A stretch of DNA of 6,029 nt from Candidatus Arcticimaribacter sp. Lineage in GTDB: Bacteria; Bacteroidota; Bacteroidia; Flavobacteriales; Flavobacteriaceae. This document shows, one piece after another, positions 1 to 6,029 of this stretch (within the stretch, counting starts at the first letter, position 1; the number at the start of each line of letters is the position of its first letter). The position numbers and the translations under genes were made by a program. Location: assembly GCA_011526335.1 (NCBI GenBank), contig WTJB01000330.1, positions 1 to 6,029 on the forward strand. The letters run 5' to 3'. The notes beneath the pieces are model-generated. The model was not told the origin of the DNA, made no database searches, and saw nothing but the letters and a program-made list of their open reading frames with translations.

Positions 1-1388
1 GGATCGTTGTCGAGCAAACTGAGTTGTTCGGGTTTGGGTGCTGTAAAGGGGTGATGCATGGCATGGTAGCGCTGGCTTTCTTCATCCCATTCCAACAAGG
101 GAAAATCGACGACCCATAAAGGCGCAAATTCTTCCGGTTTACGTAAACCTAAACGCTCCCCTAATTCCATCCGAAGTGCAGACAGCTGGGTACGTGTTTT
201 ATGCGCTGGCCCGGCCATAACAATCATTAGATCTCCTGCTTTAGCCCCTGTAGCGGAAGCCCAAGCAGCCAAATCGTCTGCTGAGTAAAATTTATCTACA
301 GAAGATTTGTAGCTTCCATCTTCATTGCATTTTACCCACACCAAACCGTTGGCACCGATTTGTGGGCGTTTTACCCAATCTATAAGTTGATCTATTTGTT
401 TACGGGTATAGGCTGCTGCTCCGGGCACAGCGATACCGACAATAAGTTCTTGTTGATCAAAAACATTAAAGCCCTTGTTTTTTGCCAGATCGTTGAGTTC
501 GGCAAATTCCATTCCGAAACGGATATCGGGTTTATCATTCCCATACTTCTGCATGGCCTCTGCATAGGTCAGGCGTGGGAAAGACTCTACTTCAATTCCC
601 TTGATTTCTTTGAGCAGGTGTTTGAGCAACGCTTCAAACTGATTCAAAATATCTTCCTGTTCTACAAAGGTCATTTCGCAGTCAATCTGCGTAAATTCAG
701 GTTGACGGTCGGCACGTAAATCCTCATCACGAAAACACTTGACAATTTGAAAGTACTTGTCCATTCCTCCAACCATCAATAATTGCTTAAAGGTTTGTGG
801 CGATTGGGGAAGGGCATAAAATTGACCTTCATTCATACGGGAAGGAACCACAAAGTCTCTTGCCCCTTCGGGGGTAGATTTAATGAGGTAAGGGGTTTCT
901 ACATCAATAAAGTCGTGCGCCGATAAAAAATTACGGATGGCGAGACTTACTTGAGAACGAAAGATTAAATTTTCGCGTACAGGAGTTCTGCGTATATCCA
1001 AATAACGGTATTGCATTCGGAGTTCTTCTCCACCATCTGTTTCATTTTCAATGGTAAACGGAGGGGTTTTCGCCGCATTTAGCAAGGTGCATTCTTTGGC
1101 TAAAATTTCGATTTCACCCGTTGGGATATTGGGGTTTTTTGATTCTCTTTCAATGACCGTTCCGCTGACTTGAATCACATATTCTCTGCCCAAATCTTTG
1201 GCCGCATCAAAGACCTCTTTTGGGGTTCTTTCTTCGTCAAAAATGATTTGGGTAATGCCGTAGCGGTCGCGGAGGTCTATCCACAACATAAATCCTTTGT
1301 CTCGGGTTTTTTGGACCCAGCCGCTTAAGGTAACTTCTTGGCCCAAAGCATCTATGCGTAAGGCGCCACAATTGGTAGTTCTCAACAT
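1..1388 (-). CDS. aspS: Aspartyl-tRNA synthetase, bacterial type (3' end beyond window)
   Basis: Cytoplasmic class II aminoacyl-tRNA synthetase that uses ATP to charge tRNA-Asp with aspartate. The 462 complete codons visible cover roughly four fifths of the usual bacterial length (about 580-590). Residues 1-105 form the N-terminal OB-fold that binds the anticodon (CGALR at 7-11, SGWV at 22-25, DLRDRYG at 38-44). The class II core follows: QYRYLDIRR at 126-134, motif 1 ending in VETP at 163-166, the flipping-loop sequence STPEGARDF at 171-179, [10 protein letters not shown] at 193-202, and motif 2 with FRDED at 219-223. E174, Q198, K201, R220 and D236 align with the E. coli substrate-contacting residues E171, Q195, K198, R217 and D233. 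Residues about 288-410 are the GAD insertion that marks the bacterial type, followed by HHPFT at 445-449. Motif 3 lies outside the window. The ATG at 1388 is the only in-frame start candidate in the gap, and the N-terminus aligns with the family. The identification is secure. Confidence 0.98.
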   Translation of the reverse strand, partial: MLRTTNCGALRIDALGQEVTLSGWVQKTRDKGFMLWIDLRDRYGITQIIFDEERTPKEVFDAAKDLGREYVIQVSGTVIERESKNPNIPTGEIEILAKECTLLNAAKTPPFTIENETDGGEELRMQYRYLDIRRTPVRENLIFRSQVSLAIRNFLSAHDFIDVETPYLIKSTPEGARDFVVPSRMNEGQFYALPQSPQTFKQLLMVGGMDKYFQIVKCFRDEDLRADRQPEFTQIDCEMTFVEQEDILNQFEALLKHLLKEIKGIEVESFPRLTYAEAMQKYGNDKPDIRFGMEFAELNDLAKNKGFNVFDQQELIVGIAVPGAAAYTRKQIDQLIDWVKRPQIGANGLVWVKCNEDGSYKSSVDKFYSADDLAAWASATGAKAGDLMIVMAGPAHKTRTQLSALRMELGERLGLRKPEEFAPLWVVDFPLLEWDEESQRYHAMHHPFTAPKPEQLSLLDND

Positions 1389-1405
1389 ACGTTTAGTGTT
1401 GTTTA

Positions 1406-1413
1406 CAAAGGTA
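1406..1413 (-). promoter_or_regulatory. Possible Bacteroidota -7 promoter element before aspS
   Basis: Read on the minus strand this is TACCTTTG, an exact match to the TAnnTTTG -7 consensus of Bacteroidota primary sigma factor promoters. It sits in the 41-base gap between the permease stop and the aspS ATG, ending 17 bases before the start codon, so a transcript from it would have a very short leader. I could not find a TTG or TTTG -33 element at the expected 17-23 base spacing, which weakens the call. The pattern has only six fixed bases and could occur by chance, but its position in the only gap before aspS is suggestive. Confidence 0.3.
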
Positions 1414-1429
1414 AGTTCTTTTCTGTTTT

Positions 1430-4400
1430 TTATTGTTCCCGAAAACGCTTAATGCTCAATTTTAATCGATAGACCAAATAAAAACAGGCAGGGACAATCA
1501 CCAAGGTAAGGAAAGTTGCAAAAGTGAGTCCAAAAATCACCGTCCAGGCTAGGGGTCCCCAAAAAATAACATTGTCTCCCCCTACATAGATATTCGCGTT
1601 CCAATCCGTAATCAAGGTGAAAAAGTTGATGTTTAGTCCAGTTGCCAATGGAATAAGCCCCAAAATGGTCGTAATGGCGGTCAACAATACCGGGCGTAAA
1701 CGCGCTGCTCCACCTAAAACAATGGCCTCCCTCGCTTCGATACGCGGAAGCATTTGATCAAAAGGAATCCCTAATTCTTCTTTTTTACGTGCGATAAGAA
1801 GTTGGGTATAGTCGATCAATACCACCCCGTTGTTTACCACGATTCCAGAGAGGGAAATGATTCCCATCATGGTCATCATGATTACAAAAGGCATTTGAAA
1901 TATACTGATGCCGTAAAGCACTCCGGTAAAACTCAAAAAGATGGAGAGTAAAATAATAAGCGGATTGGAGATGGAATTGAATTGCAATACAAGTAAAAAG
2001 ACGATAAGTCCTAGAGCGGTAGCCAAAGCACCCAATAAGAAGCTCATGTTTTTTTCTTGTTCAGCAACCTCACCAGTAAACTTATATGTTACTCCTCTTG
2101 GGAAGTCGTTAAACCCTTCGATACTCTGCTTGACATGATCGACAACTTCGTTGGCGTTATATCCCGCCAAAACAGCAGAATAAACCGTAACAACGCGTCT
2201 TAGTTCCTTGTGTTTGATGGCACTAAAGGACACACTGTTGTCTACTTCTACCATAGCACTTACAGGAATTTCCTTGATACGCCCTGTAGCTTGATCTCGG
2301 AAAACAATGTATTGATCGAGCAATACATCCTTGTCATTCCGGTCTTCTTTATCAAAGCGAACATTGATGTCGTAATCTTCTCCGTCTTGTTTGTATATCC
2401 CTGCTTTTTCTCCAAAAAGGGAGCGACGCAATTGCTGTCCTATCTGTCCTGCAGCGACTCCAAGACTTCCTGATTTTCTTCGGTCGATATTGATTTCAAG
2501 GCCGGGTTTACTTTTGTTTACATCCACCTTTATTTCTTCCACCCCAGGAATACTTTCATTATTGAGGAAGTTTTTCAGTTTTTCTGAGACGGCGATGAGT
2601 TCTTCATAATCTTCGCCACTGACTTCGATGTTTACCGGATATCCTGCTGGAGGTCCGGCTCCTTCTTTCTCTACGGATATCGCTATCCCCGCAAATTTTC
2701 CTTTTAGCGCTTGTTGTATTTCTTGACGAAGTTCTTCACTAGAAAAACCGCGGCGGTATTTAAATTCAGCCATGGTCAAGGTGACCTTGGCCTTATGGGG
2801 CATGTCTTGATCGCCTCCTTTGTCTGTTTCTGGATTTTGTGCTCCGCGGCCTACCATAGCTACATTGGAGTCAATCATAAAGTTTTCTCCTTTGTCAAGG
2901 TATTTCGATTGGTTGATGACCTCCCCAACAATGGCCTCGATCTGTTTTGAGGTAGCGTTGGTCTTGTCGATGGCGGTACCCTCAGGATATTCAGCATAGA
3001 CAAAAATTTGTTGGGGTTGGTTGTCTGGGAAGAATTCAACTTTTGGTGCCGCTAATCCTAAAATAATAAAAGAGGAGAACAGCAATCCGATGGTGCCAAA
3101 AAGGAAGAAATAGGGCGCTCTTCCGGTTAAGGCAAAACGCAAGACCCTGGTGTAACGATCTTCCAGTTTAACTAAAGTGACATTTTGAAAATGCGTTGCC
3201 CATTTTTTGATGATGTATTTGTAAGCCCAAAACAAGGCAGTAGAAAGGACCATCAAAGTCCCCAATCCACGGAGGGTTCCTTTGTTGAAAAGCAGCAATA
3301 CCCCAAGACCGCCTAGGATAAAGGTCATGCGCCAAAGGCTGCGGGTGCTGATTTCACGATCTTCGATTTCCATAAACTTGGAAACCAGCATTGAGTTGAA
3401 AAAGATGGCCACCACTAAAGATGATCCCAAAACAATGGATAGCGTAATGGGGAAGAAAATCATAAATTCTCCAATCGTCCCTGGCCAAAACCCGAGGGGT
3501 ACAAAAGCCGCAATTGTAGTAGCGGTAGAAATGATGATGGGGTAGGCAATCTCACCAATCCCCTTTTTGGCGGCTTCTATAGAAGAAATGCCTTCTTTTT
3601 CCATCAAACGATAGGCATTTTCTACGACAACAATCCCGTTATCAACCAGCATCCCTAGTCCCATAATGAGTCCAAAGAGCACCATAGTGTTGATGGTTTC
3701 GCCTAAGAATCCTAAGATCATAAAGGACATAAACATGGACATAGGAATGGCAAATCCTACAAAAAGAGCATTTCTAAAGCCCAAGAAAAACATCAGTACG
3801 GTAATGACCAAAAGCACCCCAAAAATGATATTGTTGGCCAGGTCACTCACCAGGTTTTTTGTGGCGTTAGATTGGTCATTAGAGATGTCCACGTCTATGG
3901 CAGAAGGGAAGTCATTGGTTTCTACATCGGCCACGATTCCTCGAATTTTTTCTACGGTACGGATTAGGTTTTTTCCACTGCGTTTTTTGATGTCCAAAAC
4001 AATCGCTTTTTTTCCATCGGAACGGGCATAGGAATTTTTTTCTTTTTCGTGAAAGCGCACCGTGGCAACGTCCCCTAAATAAACGGTTCCGTTTTGATTT
4101 TTGATCACAAAATTTTCAAGCTCTTCAGGAGATTTTATTTCCCCAATAACGCGGAGGTTTCTACGCAGGCCATTTCCTTCTATATTTCCTGAAGACAAGG
4201 TGCTGTTTCCCCGACGAATAGCATTGATGATGTCATCAAAGGAGATGGTGGCTGCATTCATTTTTAAAAGATCAACCGACACCTCGACTTCAAAGTCTTG
4301 AACCCCCCGAAGGGCTACTTCTTTTATTTCGGGCATTTGTTCGATACGATCCTGCAACAGCTCTCCATAAAATTTCATTTCAGCGATAGGAAGGTCTCCA

Positions 4401-4876
4401 CTAAGCCCAATATTCAAAATGGGAATTTCTTCAGAAAGACTAAATTCAAAGGCCGTAGGTTCTACCTTAGCATTATTGAAAGTAGGCCAGTCGGCACTAG
4501 AAACAACGGCGTCTATTTTATCTTGAACTTTTAGCTTGGCACTTTCTTTAGAGATGTTTTCATCAAACTCTACCGTAATCAAAGAAAAGTTTTCCAAAGA
4601 GGTTGATTCGATACTGACCAGATTGGGTACTCCTTTGAGTTCCTCTTCTAGGGGGTCCGTGATCAAACGTTCCATGTCTTCGGCGGTGTTTCCGGGGTAA
4701 ATGGAACTTACAAAGACTTCATTGGTGTTGATTTCTGGGTAGTTTTCTCTAGGAAGATTTAAGTAAGAAGAGATCCCGAGGATAAAAAATAAGCCAATAA
4801 TTACATAGATGACTGTGCTGTGGTCTATGGCCCATGAAGAGAGCGAAAATTCTTTTAATTGGGAGGATTTTTTCAT
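1430..4876 (-). CDS. RND-family multidrug-type efflux permease (AcrB/HAE-like)
   Basis: Inner-membrane, proton-driven pump of a tripartite efflux complex; 1148 residues, about 100 longer than E. coli AcrB. TM1 lies at about 20-38, followed by the family sequence [10 protein letters not shown] (41-50) and the first porter half (50-340). TM2-TM6 lie at about 348-500 and contain [15 protein letters not shown] (406-420) in TM4. TM7 is at about 588-608 and the second porter/docking half at 610-940, including [14 protein letters not shown] (738-751). TM8-TM12 follow from 945, with [14 protein letters not shown] (1010-1023) in TM10 and [10 protein letters not shown] (1058-1067). The usual AcrB relay residues Asp-Asp and Lys are here D412-N413 and N1015. 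Extra length comes from a hydrophobic insertion in the TM6-TM7 loop (about 503-562), a polar periplasmic stretch (about 674-697) and a longer TM11-TM12 loop (about 1079-1108). The gene starts 17 bases after the adaptor gene, implying co-transcription. The ATG is preceded by an A-rich stretch but no Shine-Dalgarno sequence. The substrate cannot be told from sequence. The Asp-Asn/Asn-Asn motifs argue against the heavy-metal (CusA) type. Confidence 0.96.
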   Translation of the reverse strand: MKKSSQLKEFSLSSWAIDHSTVIYVIIGLFFILGISSYLNLPRENYPEINTNEVFVSSIYPGNTAEDMERLITDPLEEELKGVPNLVSIESTSLENFSLITVEFDENISKESAKLKVQDKIDAVVSSADWPTFNNAKVEPTAFEFSLSEEIPILNIGLSGDLPIAEMKFYGELLQDRIEQMPEIKEVALRGVQDFEVEVSVDLLKMNAATISFDDIINAIRRGNSTLSSGNIEGNGLRRNLRVIGEIKSPEELENFVIKNQNGTVYLGDVATVRFHEKEKNSYARSDGKKAIVLDIKKRSGKNLIRTVEKIRGIVADVETNDFPSAIDVDISNDQSNATKNLVSDLANNIIFGVLLVITVLMFFLGFRNALFVGFAIPMSMFMSFMILGFLGETINTMVLFGLIMGLGMLVDNGIVVVENAYRLMEKEGISSIEAAKKGIGEIAYPIIISTATTIAAFVPLGFWPGTIGEFMIFFPITLSIVLGSSLVVAIFFNSMLVSKFMEIEDREISTRSLWRMTFILGGLGVLLLFNKGTLRGLGTLMVLSTALFWAYKYIIKKWATHFQNVTLVKLEDRYTRVLRFALTGRAPYFFLFGTIGLLFSSFIILGLAAPKVEFFPDNQPQQIFVYAEYPEGTAIDKTNATSKQIEAIVGEVINQSKYLDKGENFMIDSNVAMVGRGAQNPETDKGGDQDMPHKAKVTLTMAEFKYRRGFSSEELRQEIQQALKGKFAGIAISVEKEGAGPPAGYPVNIEVSGEDYEELIAVSEKLKNFLNNESIPGVEEIKVDVNKSKPGLEINIDRRKSGSLGVAAGQIGQQLRRSLFGEKAGIYKQDGEDYDINVRFDKEDRNDKDVLLDQYIVFRDQATGRIKEIPVSAMVEVDNSVSFSAIKHKELRRVVTVYSAVLAGYNANEVVDHVKQSIEGFNDFPRGVTYKFTGEVAEQEKNMSFLLGALATALGLIVFLLVLQFNSISNPLIILLSIFLSFTGVLYGISIFQMPFVIMMTMMGIISLSGIVVNNGVVLIDYTQLLIARKKEELGIPFDQMLPRIEAREAIVLGGAARLRPVLLTAITTILGLIPLATGLNINFFTLITDWNANIYVGGDNVIFWGPLAWTVIFGLTFATFLTLVIVPACFYLVYRLKLSIKRFREQ
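3191..3370 (-). other. Predicted extra membrane hairpin in the permease's central cytoplasmic loop
   Basis: This covers permease residues about 503-562, between TM6 and TM7. It contains two hydrophobic stretches, residues 514-530 ([17 protein letters not shown]) and 537-556, separated by the short polar turn NKGT and flanked by charged sequence (EIEDRE before, KKW after). AcrB has only a short loop with one amphipathic helix here; the distance between TM6 and TM7 is roughly twice as long in this protein. An even number of added helices keeps the second half of the transporter in its normal orientation, so a 14-helix topology is plausible. Membrane insertion is inferred from hydrophobicity alone. 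Confidence 0.6.
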
Positions 4877-4893
4877 TTGCTGTTGGGCTTAGG

Positions 4894-6029
4894 TTATTGA
4901 ATGATTTTCACCAATTGTTGGTCTTCTACAAGGCGAAGCCCTTCTTCAATGATTTGATCTTCGGCCGTTATTCCTTCTACAATTTCTGTAAAATCACCAG
5001 AGCTTTTTCCTAAAACCACCGCCGTTTTTACCGCCTTAAAGACGCCTTCTTGCCCTGCTGCTGGAGTTATTTTATAGACATAACTGTTTCCGTTTTGGTC
5101 TTCAAGAATATTCTTAGAGGCCACCAAGACGGCATTCGGATTTTGATAATCATTGATGTTGAGTTGAGCCGTCATGTTGGGTTTTAGATTTCCTTCAGGG
5201 TTGTCTAACTGAATTTCTACGCGAAAAGAACGGTTGTTGGGATTGATAAAGTTCCCAACAGAGGAAATACTGGCCTCAAGGGTTTTGCCCAAAACAGGAA
5301 CAACGACTTCTACTTTTGTATTTTTTTGAATGTTGGGCAAGTGTTTTTCAGGAATTTCTGCACTCACCTTCATTTGGTCCAGGTTAATCACTCGAAATAA
5401 GGGGGTCATGCCCGGAGCTACATTGCTTCCAGGATCTTGCAGTATATGATCTACCAATCCTTCAAATGGTGCTGTAATCTCTGTTTTGGCCACTTGTTCT
5501 TCCATCTGAGCTATGCTTTTTTGAAGCTGTAAATGAGCTGTTTTGGCTTGTAAGAATTGCATTTCAGAACCAATTTTTTTCTCCCATAATCGTTTTTGAC
5601 GCTCATAGGTGGTGGCTGCTAGATCGGCCTGTAAACGCAGTTGGTCCAATTGCTCTTCCAGACCACTATCAGAAAGCGATGCTAGGGTTTGTCCCGCTTT
5701 TACGGCTTGACCTTCCTCAACGGCTACTGTCTCTAGAATTGCAGGAATTTCTGGATACAATAGTACATTTCTATCGGTGTCTATGGTTCCTTGAAACTGC
5801 ACAAAGTGTTGGTAATTTTCTTCTTTAAGCTCCACCACAGTAACCAACAAAAACTTTTGTTCTGCGTCTAGTTTTCCAATCGCTGTATTGAGGGCTACAA
5901 GTTCTTCTTGTAGCTGATTGATCTGTTTAACGACAGTGGTTTTTTGTGCTTGGATATCTTCCAAAGAAGCAGATGCAATGATGTCTGCGGTGGTCTTTTT
6001 GTCGGAAGATCCACATTGGATAAATAAAA
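4894..6029 (-). CDS. RND efflux periplasmic adaptor (HlyD/AcrA-like membrane-fusion lipoprotein), 5' end beyond window
   Basis: Periplasmic adaptor that links the inner-membrane permease to an outer-membrane TolC-type channel. The frame is open to the right edge, giving 377 visible residues; numbering here starts at the first complete codon (6027-6025). Residues 1-8 read LFIQCGSS, the end of a lipoprotein signal with Cys5 as the lipidated residue. A heptad coiled coil (about 25-56) precedes the body. Two half-lipoyl segments (about 96-120 and 185-215, the latter with TAPFEGLV) flank an alpha-helical hairpin (about 121-183) carrying an R-x3-L-x6-S pattern at its turn. A beta-barrel (about 216-286) contains the family sequence NRSFRVEIQLDNPEGNLKPN (265-284), followed by a membrane-proximal domain to the TAA at 4894. 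A TTG at 5964 could be taken as a start, but this would remove the lipobox, so the true start is almost certainly outside the window. Co-oriented with the permease gene, 17 bases upstream of it, as in a typical adaptor-permease operon. Substrate unknown. Confidence 0.95.
   Translation of the reverse strand, partial: LFIQCGSSDKKTTADIIASASLEDIQAQKTTVVKQINQLQEELVALNTAIGKLDAEQKFLLVTVVELKEENYQHFVQFQGTIDTDRNVLLYPEIPAILETVAVEEGQAVKAGQTLASLSDSGLEEQLDQLRLQADLAATTYERQKRLWEKKIGSEMQFLQAKTAHLQLQKSIAQMEEQVAKTEITAPFEGLVDHILQDPGSNVAPGMTPLFRVINLDQMKVSAEIPEKHLPNIQKNTKVEVVVPVLGKTLEASISSVGNFINPNNRSFRVEIQLDNPEGNLKPNMTAQLNINDYQNPNAVLVASKNILEDQNGNSYVYKITPAAGQEGVFKAVKTAVVLGKSSGDFTEIVEGITAEDQIIEEGLRLVEDQQLVKIIQ
5566..5601 (-). 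other. RLS-type channel-docking motif at the adaptor hairpin tip
   Basis: Within the adaptor's alpha-hairpin, visible residues R143, L147 and S154 are spaced 4 and 7 apart, exactly as in the R128-L132-S139 motif of AcrA-type adaptors. That motif is known to contact the periplasmic end of TolC-family channels. The intervening residues differ from AcrA. The match supports pairing with a TolC-like outer-membrane factor even though none is encoded in the window. Confidence 0.65.
5860..5955 (-). other. N-terminal heptad coiled coil of the adaptor
   Basis: Visible residues about 25-56 lie between the lipidated Cys and the first beta-strand segment. Hydrophobic residues V32, I36, L39, L43, L46, I50 and L53 follow an unbroken 4-3-4-3-4-3 spacing, with Gln, Glu, Lys and Asn at most other positions. 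AcrA has no comparable coiled coil before its membrane-proximal strand. I recall similar segments in other Bacteroidota adaptors, so this is probably a lineage trait rather than unique. Confidence 0.7.
6013..6027 (-). other. Lipoprotein signal peptide end (lipobox, Cys codon 6013-6015)
   Basis: In the adaptor frame, the codons upstream of the TTG at 5964 read LFIQC and then GSSDKK. A hydrophobic stretch ending in Cys followed by Gly-Ser-Ser and a charged linker is the usual cleavage region of signal peptidase II in Bacteroidota lipoproteins. Gln at -1 is less common than Ser, Ala or Gly, and the start of the signal peptide is cut off, so the call rests on the Cys context and the family's habit of being lipid-anchored. 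Confidence 0.75.

Noticed and set aside
360..719. Plus-strand open frame of 119 codons
   Set aside because: It lies wholly inside aspS on the opposite strand, whose encoded protein matches AspRS motifs throughout; the plus-strand product shows no recognisable domain.
1941..2950. Four further plus-strand open frames of 65-87 codons
   Set aside because: All are antisense to the permease coding sequence, overlap each other in part, and show no independent evidence of coding.
3638..3643. Permease considered as an inactive pump because the AcrB Asp-Asp/Lys relay is incomplete
   Set aside because: The frame is intact, all other family motifs are present, and DN/NN versions are known in other RND subgroups, so loss of function is not supported.
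3666..4031. Plus-strand open frame of 121 codons
   Set aside because: Antisense to the TM2-TM4 region and adjoining periplasmic part of the permease; the composition (Ser, Lys, Met, Thr rich) is what a reversed membrane-protein gene gives.
4033..4047. Run of seven T then five T on the plus strand (A7 and A5 in the coding sense), a possible slippage or frameshift site
   Set aside because: The A7 run encodes ordinary in-frame Lys/Asn codons in the permease, the frame continues cleanly on both sides, and there is no sign of a functional alternative frame.
4877..4893. Looked for a ribosome binding site or terminator between adaptor and permease genes
   Set aside because: The 17 bases hold no GGAGG-like sequence and no hairpin; the only trait is an A-rich stretch before the ATG, usual for Bacteroidota.
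5962..5964. TTG as start codon of the adaptor
   Set aside because: The open frame runs upstream to the window edge and encodes a lipobox, so the TTG is an internal Leu codon.

Overview
This window holds parts or all of three genes, all on the minus strand and tightly packed. Read in the direction of transcription (high to low coordinates) they are a periplasmic membrane-fusion lipoprotein (5' end outside the window), a complete 1148-residue RND efflux permease, and aspS for aspartyl-tRNA synthetase (3' end outside the window). The two gaps between genes are only 17 and 41 bases. There is no stretch without a gene longer than 41 bases, and I see no RNA gene, mobile element, CRISPR array or large repeat.

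The sequence points to Bacteroidota, most likely a flavobacterium. GC content is moderate. No purine-rich Shine-Dalgarno sequence precedes either visible start codon, and a TAnnTTTG-type -7 promoter element lies just before aspS. The efflux adaptor is a lipoprotein with a Cys-Gly-Ser-Ser start to its mature part. The permease carries insertions that I associate with Bacteroidota RND pumps. The taxonomic assignment is inference from these traits, not from a database match.

Region by region: 6029-4894 encodes the adaptor (lipobox, N-terminal coiled coil, lipoyl halves around an alpha-helical hairpin, beta-barrel, membrane-proximal domain). 4876-1430 encodes the inner-membrane proton-driven permease. 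1388-1 encodes the first 462 residues of AspRS. The adaptor and permease should form two parts of a tripartite pump whose outer-membrane TolC-like channel is not in the window, possibly upstream beyond the right edge. The AspRS gene is functionally unrelated and is either transcribed by readthrough from the efflux genes or from a small promoter in the 41-base gap.

I found no evidence for an undescribed system. The points worth a second look are structural: a predicted extra membrane hairpin in the permease's central cytoplasmic loop, an Asp-Asn / Asn-Asn version of the proton-relay residues, an enlarged TM11-TM12 loop, and a perfect heptad coiled coil between the lipid anchor and the body of the adaptor.
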